In this document: in pieces, positions 47,634 through 59,300 of the stretch
Layout: each line of letters begins with the position of its first letter
How positions within the stretch are numbered: the stretch's first letter is position 1
NCBI RefSeq assembly: GCF_000187745.1
Contig: NZ_GL732486.1
Span: 482,736 to 546,735 of the forward strand
Direction of reading: 5' to 3'
From: Streptococcus sp. M334
Lineage (GTDB): Bacteria; Bacillota; Bacilli; Lactobacillales; Streptococcaceae
DNA length: 64,000 bases
The notes under the pieces: model-generated
The model's database searches: none
What the model was told of the DNA's origin: nothing
Seen by the model: the letters and a program-made list of their open reading frames with translations, nothing else
Position numbers and translations under genes: made by a program

Positions 47634-48726
47634 ACTCTTTTGGTAACTTACCTGCTTTCTCAAGCATTTTCTTGATAAGATAAGGCATCTTAACATTTTC
47701 CCGACCTTTTTTCTCAATCAGTTTTTTCACAAATTCTGGCATTTGTAAATCTTGAGATTCGGCCAAGATATTTTTAGTCTCATCTGAAGGAACTAATTCA
47801 TCAAAGGTTTCTTCTTCTGGGAGAAATTCCTTAAATTCTTGATGTTCATTAGCTCTGACTGTATTAACCAAGGCATCAATCAAACGAGAATCTGTATTTG
47901 GCATTGGTGGACGATGGTAGTTCACCCCAAATTCTTGACACAAGTCAAAACATTCCACATCGTTGTCAAACAAGACTTCAATATGTTCACTGATGAAACT
48001 GATAGGAACAAAAATATAATGGTCTGGATGTTCTGTCTGTTCTCTAAGATACTCCAAGACATCTGGCTTAATCCATGGAATACCTATATCACTCTCACTT
48101 TGCCAGGTGTTGGTGTATTGCTCGGAACTCAAACCTAGTTTTTCAGCAACTAACTTGCTATTTTCAAAAATTTGGTCGATATAAGGGTCACCAAAATCCA
48201 AGGCAAAAATGGGTACACTATGGGCTGAAAAGATAACTTTAAAGCTATCTTGCTTCACTTCTTCTTTTAAAATCTTAGCAATTTCATCTGCCCAATAGTT
48301 TAAGAGCGCTTCTTCTTGATACCAATCCTTAATAACTAAAAATTGAATTTGCTTGCTTTCTAAAAATTTCTCGTATCCCATGACAGAGTAGAAAGAATAA
48401 TGGGGCTCCAAAATCAAGCAAATACACTGCTCAACTCCGTCTGCTTCCATCTGACTAATCACATCTGGAATAAAGGGTCTTGAAAACTTATTGGCAAAAT
48501 AGACACTATACTCATTCCCCAGTCTAGCTTCTACCAAGGCAACTTCTTCTCGAGTAATTTTTTGCAGAGGCGTGCCCCCAATTCGTACATAATTATCGTA
48601 GAGAGTTTGAATCTCGTGGTCTTGAGGTCTCACCCCACGACGAATATTTGTGAAAAAATCAGCCACACCTTCAAAGGTAATCTCTTCTGGCGAACCGAAA
48701 GTCATCATTAAAATTGCTTTTTTCAT
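47632..48726 (-). CDS. hemH: Ferrochelatase
   Basis: 364 residues. Catalytic His169 in [10 protein letters not shown], and the start MTFGSPE. A C-terminal extension of about 50 residues (from about 310) goes beyond the usual domain. It inserts iron into porphyrin, but no other heme-synthesis gene is near, and streptococci are generally unable to make heme; it may act on scavenged porphyrin or metal. Confidence 0.93.
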   Translation of the reverse strand: MKKAILMMTFGSPEEITFEGVADFFTNIRRGVRPQDHEIQTLYDNYVRIGGTPLQKITREEVALVEARLGNEYSVYFANKFSRPFIPDVISQMEADGVEQCICLILEPHYSFYSVMGYEKFLESKQIQFLVIKDWYQEEALLNYWADEIAKILKEEVKQDSFKVIFSAHSVPIFALDFGDPYIDQIFENSKLVAEKLGLSSEQYTNTWQSESDIGIPWIKPDVLEYLREQTEHPDHYIFVPISFISEHIEVLFDNDVECFDLCQEFGVNYHRPPMPNTDSRLIDALVNTVRANEHQEFKEFLPEEETFDELVPSDETKNILAESQDLQMPEFVKKLIEKKGRENVKMPYLIKKMLEKAGKLPKE

Positions 48727-48879
48727 AACTGCTTCCTTGTGATATTCTTATCAAGTATATTTTATCATTAATTTATTGATAAGTAAACGCTAACACAAAG
48801 AATTTCCCTAACTTCTGTCTTTTGTTTTTCTCTTCTTTCTATGATACAATGGAAAAAATGAATTCAAAAGGAGTTTTTT

Positions 48880-50103
48880 ATGACTTACCCCAATCTCTTG
48901 GACCGCTTCTTAACCTACGTTAAGGTCAACACGCGCTCTGATGAACACTCTAGTACTACTCCAAGTACGCAGAGTCAGGTTGACTTCGCAACCAATGTTC
49001 TAATTCCTGAAATGAAACGTGTTGGACTGCAAAACGTCTACTATCTACCAAATGGTTTTGCAATTGGTACCTTGCCAGCCAACGATCCGTCTTTAACACG
49101 TAAGATTGGTTTTATATCTCACATGGATACTGCAGACTTTAATGCCGAAGGGGTCAAGCCTCAGGTAATTGAAAACTACGATGGAGGTGTGATTGAACTA
49201 GGGAATTCTGGTTTCAAACTCAATCCAGCTGACTTTAAGAGTCTTGAAAAATATCCAGGACAAACACTAATCACAACAGATGGAACAACCTTACTAGGAG
49301 CTGATGACAAGTCAGGTATTGCTGAAATTATGACAGCTATTGAATATCTGACTACTCATCCTGAAATCAAACACTGCGAGATTCGTGTTGGTTTTGGTCC
49401 AGATGAGGAAATCGGTGTTGGTGCTAATAAATTTGATGCAGAAGATTTTGATGTGGATTTTGCCTACACTGTTGATGGTGGTCCACTAGGTGAACTTCAG
49501 TACGAGACCTTCTCAGCAGCGGGTGCTGAATTGCATTTCCAAGGACGCAATGTCCACCCTGGTACTGCAAAGGGACAGATGGTTAACGCCCTTCAGCTAG
49601 CAATTGATTTTCATAATCAACTTCCAGAAAATGACCGACCTGAGTTAACTGAAGGTTACCAAGGTTTCTACCATCTAATGGATGTGACAGGTAGTGTCGA
49701 GGAGGCACGTGCAAGCTATATCATTCGTGATTTTGAAAAAGATGCCTTTGAAGCGCGTAAAGCAGCTATGCAGTCTATCGCTGATAAGATGAATCAAGAA
49801 CTTGGTAGCGACCGTATCACCCTAAACTTGACAGACCAGTACTACAATATGAAAGAAGTCATTGAAAAAGATATGACTCCAATTACCATTGCCAAAGCCG
49901 TGATGGAAGATTTAGGTATCACTCCTATTATCGAACCAATCCGTGGTGGAACAGATGGCTCTAAGATTTCCTTTATGGGAATCCCAACTCCCAATATCTT
50001 TGCGGGTGGCGAGAATATGCACGGACGTTTTGAATACGTCAGCCTTCAGACTATGGAATGTGCAGTTGATACCATCATTGGTATCGTAGCTTATAAAGAC
50101 TAA
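48880..50103 (+). CDS. pepT: Peptidase T (tripeptidase)
   Basis: 407 residues. M20 metal residues: H81 and D83 in SHMDTAD, D142 in GADDKSG, E176-E177 in GPDEEIG. Releases the N-terminal residue of tripeptides taken up from the medium. Confidence 0.97.
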   Translation: MTYPNLLDRFLTYVKVNTRSDEHSSTTPSTQSQVDFATNVLIPEMKRVGLQNVYYLPNGFAIGTLPANDPSLTRKIGFISHMDTADFNAEGVKPQVIENYDGGVIELGNSGFKLNPADFKSLEKYPGQTLITTDGTTLLGADDKSGIAEIMTAIEYLTTHPEIKHCEIRVGFGPDEEIGVGANKFDAEDFDVDFAYTVDGGPLGELQYETFSAAGAELHFQGRNVHPGTAKGQMVNALQLAIDFHNQLPENDRPELTEGYQGFYHLMDVTGSVEEARASYIIRDFEKDAFEARKAAMQSIADKMNQELGSDRITLNLTDQYYNMKEVIEKDMTPITIAKAVMEDLGITPIIEPIRGGTDGSKISFMGIPTPNIFAGGENMHGRFEYVSLQTMECAVDTIIGIVAYKD

Positions 50104-50108
50104 AAAGA

Positions 50109-50140
50109 CGAGGTAGCTCAGCTACTTCGCCTTTCTTTTT
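50109..50140 (+). terminator. Terminator after pepT
   Basis: CGAGGTAGC-TCA-GCTACTTCG followed by CCTTTCTTTTT. Also close to the end of the convergent Pht gene. Confidence 0.85.
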
Positions 50141-53100
50141 ATACCACTGGTGTTTCTTGATTTCCAGTACTTGTTGTAGATTCTGTTTTTTCCTTTTCTG
50201 AAGTTGATTCAGCAGGTTTAGAATCTCCTGTGTTGCTTGGTTTGTTTTCGTCGCTTGCAGTTTCATTGTTTGATTCCGCAGCTACTGATGTTTCCGTTTC
50301 GGTACTGGTCTTCTCAGCATTTGTTGCTGGAGTTACGCTTGATTTTGACTTGATTTCTTTATTCAATACTAGAATAGCTTTTGTCAATTCAAGTAAAGCA
50401 GCCTTATCTTTACTCTTAGCAGAAAGTTGGTCTAGTAGAGCATCTACCTTATCAAAGTCCGCATCAGAACCCTTATTGTTTTCTAAATAAGCATGAAGCG
50501 ACATAAGAATATCGTAGAGTTTTTGATAGAGTACAAGCGTCTGAGGGTCTTGTTCAGCATTTTCCTTCTCTTGTTGAAGGGCGCTGGCAATACGAGTCAA
50601 GACGTCTTTCACCTGACTATTTACTTCATCAAAGTCTGCATCAGCCTTGTTTGTAGCAGCTTTGAGATTTTCTACTTCTTCTGCCAAGGATTGTCTGATT
50701 CCTTCTTCTTGAATTTGTTCCAAGAGTTGAGTTGCCTTGCTCAAAAGACTTTCAACTTGTTCCTTGCTAACATGATTGACATGTTCTTCTGGCATAAAGT
50801 CTCCGTACAATTCTTTCAAGAAGCCATAAATAGCTGTCTTGGCAGTTTGGTTATCTACTTTTTCAGTATCTAGAACTGTCTGAGTCGATTTAGCAGTAGT
50901 TGGTTGAGCTTTCAAAGCTTCTTCCACTTCTTGTTTTGCTTGATAGATGCTTGGGAATAATTTGTTCAATTCTGCTGCCTTAAGGAAGGATTGAGATTGA
51001 TACAATGTCCAAGTAAGCTGAGCGACCTTGTTTCGAAGTGCATCACTCAAACGCCCGTCATTGACGTGTTCGTAGAAATACTTGATGTATTCCACTGTTG
51101 TAACACCTGTTCGATCATTAAAATCTTGCAAGGCTTGAAGTTGTGATTCAACCGCTGCTAAAGCAGCCTCATCTTTTGCCAACTTAGCTTCTTGGAGTCG
51201 AACGAGAAGGTCTTTCTTAGGAAGTCCATAAGAATCTGTATCTAGTGTATTGATTTTATCAATCAAGGCTTGATATTTCTTATCTAGAGCGCTTGTTTTA
51301 ACAGGCTTAACACTTTCATCAATATGGATATATTGCTTATCAAAGAGATCCAGTGTTGCAAGATAACCTGCTGTAGAGTTAGTTGCCAGTTTCTTCATGT
51401 TTTCAGTAAACTGACCTAAAGCTAACTCAATCTGTCTTTGTTCGATAGGCTTGTCTTTGTAGATACTTCTGCTATCAGCTAGAAGCTGATCTACTTTTGC
51501 CAAGACTGCCTTCTCGTCAAAAGCTCCAGGTTGATAGCTAGATTGCAGGGCTGGAATCTTGTTTTTTAAAGCCACTTCATAGCCCTTCGTTTGAACCTTG
51601 ATGTAGTGATTGTGGTCGCCATGAGGAATCACAAAACTACCATTTTCTACCTGCAAGCTATATGGAGACACACCATCTCGCAAAGCAGTGGTATAGAGTT
51701 CATTTAGGAAATCAAGTTCTGGATTGCCAGTTTGAAGAGGAATCCGAACGTGTTCCTTACGAACAGCATAGGGATGGATATGAGTTGGATCGTAGGCTTG
51801 GTCTGGATTTCCAAAGACAAAGAATCCGTTTGAAATTCTAATAGCTTCAAGTGGAACTCCATAAGTTTTAGAAATATAAGCAATCTTTTCTTCATCGCTA
51901 GCATCTCTTGAGAAAGACTCTACCGTTTTAGCAAGAGGTTTTACAGGCTCTGCATCATGATGTGCTTTCAAATGATCCTGAGCTGCCTTAATTTGCTCTG
52001 CTGTCAAATCTTTCTTGAAGAAGTAATGATTGTGGTCACCATGACTCATGACAAAGCCTTGCTCATCTTCACTGAGGACACGATTGGCATCAAATCCATG
52101 ATCATGGTCTTCATCATGATGGTGTCCATGATGATCTTCATCGTGATCGTCATCATGAGCTGGATTTGGTGTTGCTGTATTTGCACCTTTCAAGTGGTCT
52201 TGCGCTGCCTTAATTTGTTCAGCTGTCAAATCCTTCTTAAAGAAGTAATGGTTATGATCACCGTGTGAGATGACAAAACCTTGATCATCCTCACTAATGA
52301 CACGATCGGCATCAAAACCGTGATCATGGTCTTCATCATGATGGTGGTCATGTCCATGCTCTTCATGCTTAGGATTCTGACTTCCATGCTCACCGTCTTG
52401 CTCATGATGATGGTTTTGCTGAGTAGGTTTTTCTGCTGGTTTGCTTGGATTCTCCAATGGTGTTGGTTTCACACTGTCACTATCTAGAGGAATCATTCTG
52501 GCAATCTTTTCTTCTAATGCAGAAAGCTTTGTATAGGGGATGAAATGATAGTGATTTCCATGAGGAATCGCTACACCACTTGGTGTTCTGCTTGAAATCT
52601 TAGCAGGGTCAAAAGTCAAACCATCTGATTCAGCATATCGTTGAGTACTTGGAAGAGCATAGAGCTGCTGTAATAGACTTTGAAGACTCTCGGCTTTATT
52701 ACTTGGTATTTCAGTCTGTTGAATAGGCTTGGTAGTTTGACCAGTCCCATTTGTACTTGGACGATAGTCAGTCACACTCGGTTGTTTTCTAGTTCCAGAG
52801 AGATAGGCTTGAGCTGCAGCCAATTCACTAGCAGACAAATCACTTTTTGGAATGTAGTGATAGTGTCCTCCGTGAGGAACGATATAAGCATCACCCGTAT
52901 CTTCGATAATATCAGCTGGATTAAAGACATAACCATCATCTGTCGTATAGCGTCCCTGAGACCTTGCTACAGCAACATCTGAGCTGACCTTCTCATTATC
53001 TTTGACGTGTTCTTGTTTTTGGCGATTGATTTCATCTTTTGTTCGAACATTATCAGCATGAGCTACATCTTTCAGGTAGACATAATATTTTCCATCGACC

Positions 53101-53486
53101 TTGATGATATAGCCACCCTTGACCTCATTGACAATATCTCCATCCTTAAGTTGATAGTTTGGATCCTTCATCAGAAGCTCTTCACTAAAGAGGGCATCAT
53201 AAGGAACTTTTCCGTTATAGTAATGATAGTGGTCACCGTGTGATGTCACATAGCCCTGATCTGTAATTTTGATGACAATTTGCTCAGCCTGAATTCCTTC
53301 TTTCTGGCTAACCTGATCTGGTGTCAAGTTTTCAGTTTTCTGACTTGACTGACTACCATCCACATAAGAGACCCGATTATTGTCCTTATTTTCCTGCGAG
53401 CGATGCTGATTTAATGCATAAGCACATAGACTCAAAGATACGATAACAGCTGATCCAGCTGCTATATATTTTTTACTTAATTTCAT
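50139..53486 (-). CDS. phtE: PhtE-like polyhistidine triad protein
   Basis: 1115 residues. Signal region MKLSKKYIAAGSAVIVSLSL ending in a lipobox-like LSLC. Six HxxHxH triads: HGDHYH at 83-88, then HGGHYH, HGNHYH, two HGDHNHYF and a last HGDHNH. Between triads 3 and 5 lie two His/Asp-rich blocks (HDHHHDEDHDHGFD) in tandem with an EQGFVxSHGDHNHYF unit. The long C-terminal helical region (about 650-1050) and length identify PhtE rather than PhtD. Binds zinc at the surface and passes it to AdcAII. Preceded by several AdcR-like sites. Confidence 0.9.
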   Translation of the reverse strand: MKLSKKYIAAGSAVIVSLSLCAYALNQHRSQENKDNNRVSYVDGSQSSQKTENLTPDQVSQKEGIQAEQIVIKITDQGYVTSHGDHYHYYNGKVPYDALFSEELLMKDPNYQLKDGDIVNEVKGGYIIKVDGKYYVYLKDVAHADNVRTKDEINRQKQEHVKDNEKVSSDVAVARSQGRYTTDDGYVFNPADIIEDTGDAYIVPHGGHYHYIPKSDLSASELAAAQAYLSGTRKQPSVTDYRPSTNGTGQTTKPIQQTEIPSNKAESLQSLLQQLYALPSTQRYAESDGLTFDPAKISSRTPSGVAIPHGNHYHFIPYTKLSALEEKIARMIPLDSDSVKPTPLENPSKPAEKPTQQNHHHEQDGEHGSQNPKHEEHGHDHHHDEDHDHGFDADRVISEDDQGFVISHGDHNHYFFKKDLTAEQIKAAQDHLKGANTATPNPAHDDDHDEDHHGHHHDEDHDHGFDANRVLSEDEQGFVMSHGDHNHYFFKKDLTAEQIKAAQDHLKAHHDAEPVKPLAKTVESFSRDASDEEKIAYISKTYGVPLEAIRISNGFFVFGNPDQAYDPTHIHPYAVRKEHVRIPLQTGNPELDFLNELYTTALRDGVSPYSLQVENGSFVIPHGDHNHYIKVQTKGYEVALKNKIPALQSSYQPGAFDEKAVLAKVDQLLADSRSIYKDKPIEQRQIELALGQFTENMKKLATNSTAGYLATLDLFDKQYIHIDESVKPVKTSALDKKYQALIDKINTLDTDSYGLPKKDLLVRLQEAKLAKDEAALAAVESQLQALQDFNDRTGVTTVEYIKYFYEHVNDGRLSDALRNKVAQLTWTLYQSQSFLKAAELNKLFPSIYQAKQEVEEALKAQPTTAKSTQTVLDTEKVDNQTAKTAIYGFLKELYGDFMPEEHVNHVSKEQVESLLSKATQLLEQIQEEGIRQSLAEEVENLKAATNKADADFDEVNSQVKDVLTRIASALQQEKENAEQDPQTLVLYQKLYDILMSLHAYLENNKGSDADFDKVDALLDQLSAKSKDKAALLELTKAILVLNKEIKSKSSVTPATNAEKTSTETETSVAAESNNETASDENKPSNTGDSKPAESTSEKEKTESTTSTGNQETPVV

Positions 53487-53539
53487 AAATCCCTCATTTC
53501 AATAAATGATGAAGCTTTTTCTTAACTTCTTTTTCTCGG

Positions 53540-53591
53540 TTAACCAGTTTTTTCATAAACTGGTTATTTAACCAATTAATTAACCAGTAAA
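53540..53591. promoter_or_regulatory. Cluster of AdcR-like operators before phtE
   Basis: Near matches to TTAACYRGTTAA: TTAACCAGTTTT (53540), TTAACCAATTAA (53568) and TTAACCAGTAAA (53580), with a further half site AAACTGGTTA at 53557. Zinc-dependent repression by AdcR is the known role. Confidence 0.75.
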
Positions 53592-53640
53592 TAGTTTACC
53601 TTTTTAAGTTTATCTGTCAAGATTTTTATTACATTTTAAA

Positions 53641-53672
53641 AAATAAAAGCCAGTATTGCTACTGACTCTTAC
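53641..53672 (-). terminator. Terminator after the second Pht gene
   Basis: Minus strand GTCAGTA-GCAA-TACTGGC followed by TTTTATTTTTT. Confidence 0.7.
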
Positions 53673-53698
53673 ATCATTTTCATTTAACGAGATAAAAT

Positions 53699-56191
53699 TT
53701 ATGCTTCTGGTTTCGTCGTAACTGACTCACTACCTTTTAACAAAGCAAGCAATTTTTCTGCTTCTGCCATGATACCATTATTATCCATGGTTTGAAGACT
53801 CAAATTATTTCGTAAACCAGCTAGGCTCTCTGTCACATTGTTTTTCAAACTAGCATCGGTTACTGTATCAAGTAGAGCTTCTACTTCTTTGAGTTTGGCT
53901 TCTACTTTTTCAGTCTCTACTTGAGGAACTTTAGCCTCATCTGTAGTATCTTCAGCTTCTTCCTCTGTCTCTTCCGTATCAGTGCTCGGTTTATAAAGAT
54001 TATCTGCTGAAGGATTTAAACCTGCGTGATTCTCTTTTTCATCAGATTCAGGGCGAGTTGGCTCACTTACTTCATCATGTTTCTTATCTTCATCAGGTTT
54101 ACTGTCTTCTGGCTTATTTTTACGAACATGGTCGCTGGCATTTCCCCAACCATTATCTGAGTGAGGACGTTCGTCTGGATGTTCTACATAATATTTTACA
54201 GTTGCAAAGAGATCCTCAAGGCTATAACCCTTAGGTGCCTCGTAGAGTCCTTCGTCAAACCAACCAAATTTAATGTTATGGTAATGATCATAATGGGGAA
54301 TAATCAAGCTTCCGTTTTTGACTTCAACAGTATGTTGGAGATTGTAAGGCATGTGATCAAGTGGAACCTTCTTAGCTGCCTTCACTTTATTATAGATTGC
54401 TTCTACTCCTTTAACTTCAGTATTTCCTGACCCCTGATTATCTGTTGAAGGAGGCGTCAAACCTTTCTCTTTAGCATAAGCCTGAGCTGCTGCTCTTTCA
54501 GCTTCAGACAAGCTTTCTTTCTTAATCCAATGACTATGAGTCATATGTGGAGCTACATAGGCATCGCCTTCATCGCTAGTTATATCACTAGGATTAAAGA
54601 TATAGCCATCTTCTGTTGTATACTTACCTGCTAATTTCGCTAATTTAATTTCATCGTCCGTATAAGCAATCTGAGAATTTGGTTTGCCAAGTCGCTCTGG
54701 GTGGGTAATTGGTGCTAGGAATGCTAATAAATCATCTACTAATTTTCCTTTATTAGAAGATTCATCATTCAAGCGTTCTGCTAATTTGTCTAAGGCTTGG
54801 AAATCAGAAGTACGACCCTTATTTTCAGACAAGGCTTTATGAGCCTCGGCCAATAAATTATATGCTTTATCATAAAATTCTTGGTCACGAGGTGGTACAT
54901 TTTCTTTCTTCGCAACTAGATTATGTGTTTCTTGAGTTTTCTTAGACAAGAAATTTTCAATAGCATCAATCTTATCCTTGGCCAAATCTTTAGCAAGAAC
55001 ATAACGACTGACTCCCTTATCCTCGAAAACATAACCGTCGCCAACTTTTCTAACAACCTGGTTGACATCAAATTCAGTCGGTTTATTTTCCACTGGTGCT
55101 AGCGGTTTGGTAGTAGGGGCTGGCTTCAAAGGAGTGACACATGGCAAGACACTACCATTTTGTCCCTTAACAGCTATCATACGAGCCAATTTTTCTTCCA
55201 GCGGTGACATTTGTGAATAAGGAATAAAGTGATAATGGTCTCCGTGAGGAACTGCCACACCATTGGCAGTACGTTTTGTAATCTGTGCTGGGTCAAATAC
55301 TAATCCATCAGATTCTACATGTCGTTGGCTAAGTGGCAAAGCGTACAATTCTTGAAGGAGACTAGCTAAATCCTCACTTTGACTCTCAGAATTTGTTGCA
55401 GAATCTTGAGGAGCCTCAGATTGACTCGTTCTCACACTAGATCTTGTTTCTCCCCTGCTTGAACGGTATTCAACAGTACTTAATTGACCACCTTTTCCAG
55501 ATAAGAAGGCTTGGGCGGCAGCCAATTCCCCTGCAGACAAATCACTCTTAGGTATATAGTGGAAATGATTTCCATGCGGTACGATATAGGCATCACCCGT
55601 GTCCTCGATGATATCAGATGCATTAAAGATATAACCATCATCCGTTGTATAACGACCTTGAGCTCTGGCAGCAACTACCGCCTGATCGTTAGAACCGCCT
55701 CCATGATTATGACTGTGTTCCTGCTTCTGACGCTTAATCTCTTCTTTTGTACGAATATTATCCGCGTGGGCAGCATCCTTGAGGTAAACATAGTATTTCC
55801 CGTCTACCTTAATCACATAACCACCCCTGATTTCATTGACAATGTCTGAATCCTTCAACTGATAATTCGGATCTTTCATGAGGAGCTCTTCACTGATGAT
55901 TGCATCATAAGGAACCTTGCCATTATAGTAATGATAATGGTCTCCATGAGACGTCACATAACCTTGATCCGTAATCTTGATGACGATTTGTTCGGCGTTG
56001 ATTCCCTCTCTCTTACTAACTTCATCTGGTGTCAAGTTCTCTGCCTTTTGGCTTGGTTGGTTGCCATCGATGTATGAAACACGGTTATTTTCTTTTACAA
56101 TTTGAGCTTGATGCAAACCTAGTTCATAAGCACAGACACTTAAAACAAGTGCAACTGCTGACCCAGCTAGATATTTTTTATTGATTTTCAT
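53699..56191 (-). CDS. PhtD-like polyhistidine triad protein
   Basis: 830 residues from MKINKKYLAGSAVALVLSVC; twelve upstream codons to 56227 are not used. Five triads: HGDHYHYY, HGNHFHYI, HGDHYHFI, HMTHSH and HYDHYH. Length and triad number match PhtD/PhtA/PhtB, closest to PhtD; the exact member cannot be settled by eye. Near-identical to the neighbouring 1005-residue gene over long stretches. One Cys (in VLPCVTP) replaces the Ser of that copy. Confidence 0.88.
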   Translation of the reverse strand: MKINKKYLAGSAVALVLSVCAYELGLHQAQIVKENNRVSYIDGNQPSQKAENLTPDEVSKREGINAEQIVIKITDQGYVTSHGDHYHYYNGKVPYDAIISEELLMKDPNYQLKDSDIVNEIRGGYVIKVDGKYYVYLKDAAHADNIRTKEEIKRQKQEHSHNHGGGSNDQAVVAARAQGRYTTDDGYIFNASDIIEDTGDAYIVPHGNHFHYIPKSDLSAGELAAAQAFLSGKGGQLSTVEYRSSRGETRSSVRTSQSEAPQDSATNSESQSEDLASLLQELYALPLSQRHVESDGLVFDPAQITKRTANGVAVPHGDHYHFIPYSQMSPLEEKLARMIAVKGQNGSVLPCVTPLKPAPTTKPLAPVENKPTEFDVNQVVRKVGDGYVFEDKGVSRYVLAKDLAKDKIDAIENFLSKKTQETHNLVAKKENVPPRDQEFYDKAYNLLAEAHKALSENKGRTSDFQALDKLAERLNDESSNKGKLVDDLLAFLAPITHPERLGKPNSQIAYTDDEIKLAKLAGKYTTEDGYIFNPSDITSDEGDAYVAPHMTHSHWIKKESLSEAERAAAQAYAKEKGLTPPSTDNQGSGNTEVKGVEAIYNKVKAAKKVPLDHMPYNLQHTVEVKNGSLIIPHYDHYHNIKFGWFDEGLYEAPKGYSLEDLFATVKYYVEHPDERPHSDNGWGNASDHVRKNKPEDSKPDEDKKHDEVSEPTRPESDEKENHAGLNPSADNLYKPSTDTEETEEEAEDTTDEAKVPQVETEKVEAKLKEVEALLDTVTDASLKNNVTESLAGLRNNLSLQTMDNNGIMAEAEKLLALLKGSESVTTKPEA

Positions 56192-56234
56192 TCTTTTCTC
56201 TTTTCTTAAATCTATATGATTCACCACAAGATGG

Positions 56235-56258
56235 TGAACTAGTTAATTAACTAGTTAA
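56235..56258. promoter_or_regulatory. Tandem AdcR operators before the PhtD-like gene
   Basis: TTAACTAGTTAA (56247-56258) is a perfect consensus; TGAACTAGTTAA (56235-56246) adjoins with one change. Confidence 0.88.
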
Positions 56259-56310
56259 TAGTTTACTCTTTTTAGTATTGCTTGTCAAGAATTTTACATA
56301 TCCACATAAT

Positions 56311-56340
56311 AAAAATAAAAGCCTCTTTATCGAGACTTTC
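56311..56340 (-). terminator. Terminator after the long Pht gene
   Basis: Minus strand AGTCTC-GATAAA-GAGGCT followed by TTTTATTTTT. Confidence 0.7.
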
Positions 56341-56348
56341 ATTTTTCA

Positions 56349-59300
56349 TTAGTTTATTTTTTCCTTACTTACAGATGAAGGATTACTACCTTTTAACAAC
56401 GCAAGTAATTTTTCTGCTTCTGTCATGATACCATTATTATCCATGGTTTGGAAACTTAAGTTATTTCGTAAACCAGCTAGGGTTTCAGTTGCATTGGCTT
56501 TCAAACTCGCATCAGTCACTTTAGTAAGTAAAGCTTCTGCTTCTTTGAGCTTGGCTTCTACTTTTTCAGTCTCTACTTGAGGAACTTCTGGCTCAGCAGG
56601 TGTTTCCTCTACTGGCTCTTCTTCCGTTTTGAAGTTCTTATTTGGATCTTCACTGTGGTCTTTCTTACCTAAGACATGCTCGCTGGCATTACCCCATCCA
56701 TCATTAGAATGTGGACGTTCATCAGGATGTTCAACATAGTACTTAATCGTCGCAAATAAGTCTTCCAAGGTATAACCGTTTGGAGCTTTGTATGAGTGGT
56801 CGTCAAACCAAGCAAATTTAATGTTATGGTAATGATCCTTATGAGGAATAATTAAATTCCCGTTTTTAACTTCAACTGTATGCTCTACCATGTATGGAAG
56901 TCGAACGAGTGGAATTCGTTTCTCACCTTTCACACGATTGTAAATGGCCGCCGCACTATCTCCAGTTGGATTTGCTTGAGCATCTGCGTCTGGAGATGGA
57001 GGTAGGATACCTTTTTCTTTAGTATAGGCTTGAGCAGCTGCTTTTTCCTTATCAGAAAGACTGTCTTTTCCAATCCAGTGACTATGACCCATATGAGGCG
57101 TTACATAGGCATCTCCTTCATCACTGATAATATCATGTTCGTCAAAAATGTAACCATCTGACGTTGTATACTTATCAGCTAATTGTGCAATACGGACTTC
57201 GTTTTCGGTATATTCAATTTGAGAATTTGGTTTACCAAGACGTTCTGGATGGGTAATTGGTGCTAGGAATGCCAATAAATCATCTACTAATTTTCCTTTA
57301 TTAGTCGATTCATCATTCAAGCGTTCTGCTAATTTATCCAAAGCTTGGAAATCAGAAATACGACCCTTATTTTCAGACAAGGCTTTATGAGCCTCGGCCA
57401 ATAAATTATATGCTTTATCATAAAATTCTTGGTCACGAGGTGGTACATTTTCTTTCTTCGCAACTAGAGCGTGTGTCTCTTGAGTTTTCTTAGACAAAAG
57501 ATTTTCAATAGCATCAATCTTATCCTTGGCCAAATCTTTAGCAAGAACATAACGACTGACTCCCTTATCCTCGAAAACATAACCGTCGCCAACTTTTCTA
57601 ACAACCTGGTTGACATCAAATTCAGTCGGTCTATTTTCCGCTGGCGCTTGAGGTTTGGTAGTAGGGGCTGGCTTCAAAGGAGTGACACTTGGCAAGACAC
57701 TACCATTTTGTCCCTTAACAGCTATCATACGAGCCAATTTTTCTTCCAGCGGTGACATTTGTGAATAAGGAATAAAGTGATAATGATCTCCATGAGGAAC
57801 TGCTACACCGTTAGCTGTACGTTTGATGATTTGTGCCGGATCAAAGACGAGTCCATCAGATTCTACATGTCGTTCTGATAAAGGTTTGGCATACAATTCA
57901 CTTAAAAGTGTTGAAATGTCTTCCCCTTGATTTTGATGATAAGTTGGAGTAACAGTCAGATTTGGAGTCTCTGTCAAACTTGGTTGAGCTGGTTTAGCAT
58001 TATCACTACTTGGTTTACTTGAACTTGTAGAGGAATGTGCGCCTTGTTTGCCATTCCAATAAGCTTGGGCGGCAGCCAGTTCTCCTGCAGATAAATCACT
58101 CTTAGGTATGTAGTGGAAATGATTGCCATGCGGTACAACAAAAGCGTCTCCTGTATCTTCAATCACATCTGTCGGACTAAAGACATACCCATCATCAGTT
58201 GTATAGGCTCCTCCAGTCCCTCGATTTGTTGCCGGCTTATTGAGATTAAAGTTTGGTTTAATGGTTGAGCTTGGTGTTGAACTTGGTTTCTCAGGACTAC
58301 TTGGTTTCGTACTGTCAGAATGACTTTGAACTGGCTGACCTCCAATTGGAAGATTTCGAGCCAATTTTTCTTCCAAAGCAGACATTTGCGAATAAGGAAT
58401 GAAATGGAAATGATCTCCGTGAGGAACTGCCACACCATTGGCAGTACGTTTTGTAATCTGTGCTGGGTCAAATACTAATCCATCAGACTCCACATGACGT
58501 TGGCTAAGTGGCAAAGCGTACAATTCTTGAAGGAGACTAGCTAAATCCTCATTTGGGCTTTCAGAATCTGTTGCAGGATTTTGAGGTGTCTCAGATTGAC
58601 TCGTTCTCACACTAGCTCTTGTTTCAGCTCTGCTTGAACGATATTCAACCGTACTCAACTGGCCACCTTTTCCAGATAAGAAGGCTTGGGCAGCAGCTAA
58701 TTCACTGGCAGACAAGTCACTCTTAGGAATATAGTGGAAGTGATTACCATGAGGAACGATATAGGCATCACCCGTGTCCTCAATGATATCAGATGCATTA
58801 AAGATATACCCATCATCCGTTGTATAACGTCCTTGAGCTCTGGCAGCAACTACCGCTTTATCGTTAGATCCACCTCCGTGATTACTACCGTGTTCCTGCT
58901 TCTGACGAGTGATTTCTTCTTTTGAGCGAACGTTATCAGCATGTGCTGCATCCTTTAGATAGACATAATACTTACCATCTATCTTAATCACATAGCCACC
59001 CTTGATTTCATTAATAATATCTGAATCCTTCAACTGATAATTTGGATCTTTCATCAGAAGTTCTTCACTGATGATAGCATCATAAGGAACCTTGCCATTA
59101 TAGTAATGATAATGATCTCCATGAGAGGTCACATAACCCTGGTCAGTAATCTTGATAACGATTTGCTCGGCATTTATACCTTCTTTTTTACTGACTTCAT
59201 CAGGTGTCAAATTCTCTGCCTTTTGGCTTGGTTGGTTACCATCGATGTATGAAACACGGTTATTTTCTTTTACAGTTTGAGCTTGATGCAAACCTAGTTC

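Noticed and set aside
50493..56000. Several plus-strand open frames within the Pht genes
   Set aside because: They are antisense shadows of the repetitive His-rich coding sequence, with no start signals or family resemblance.
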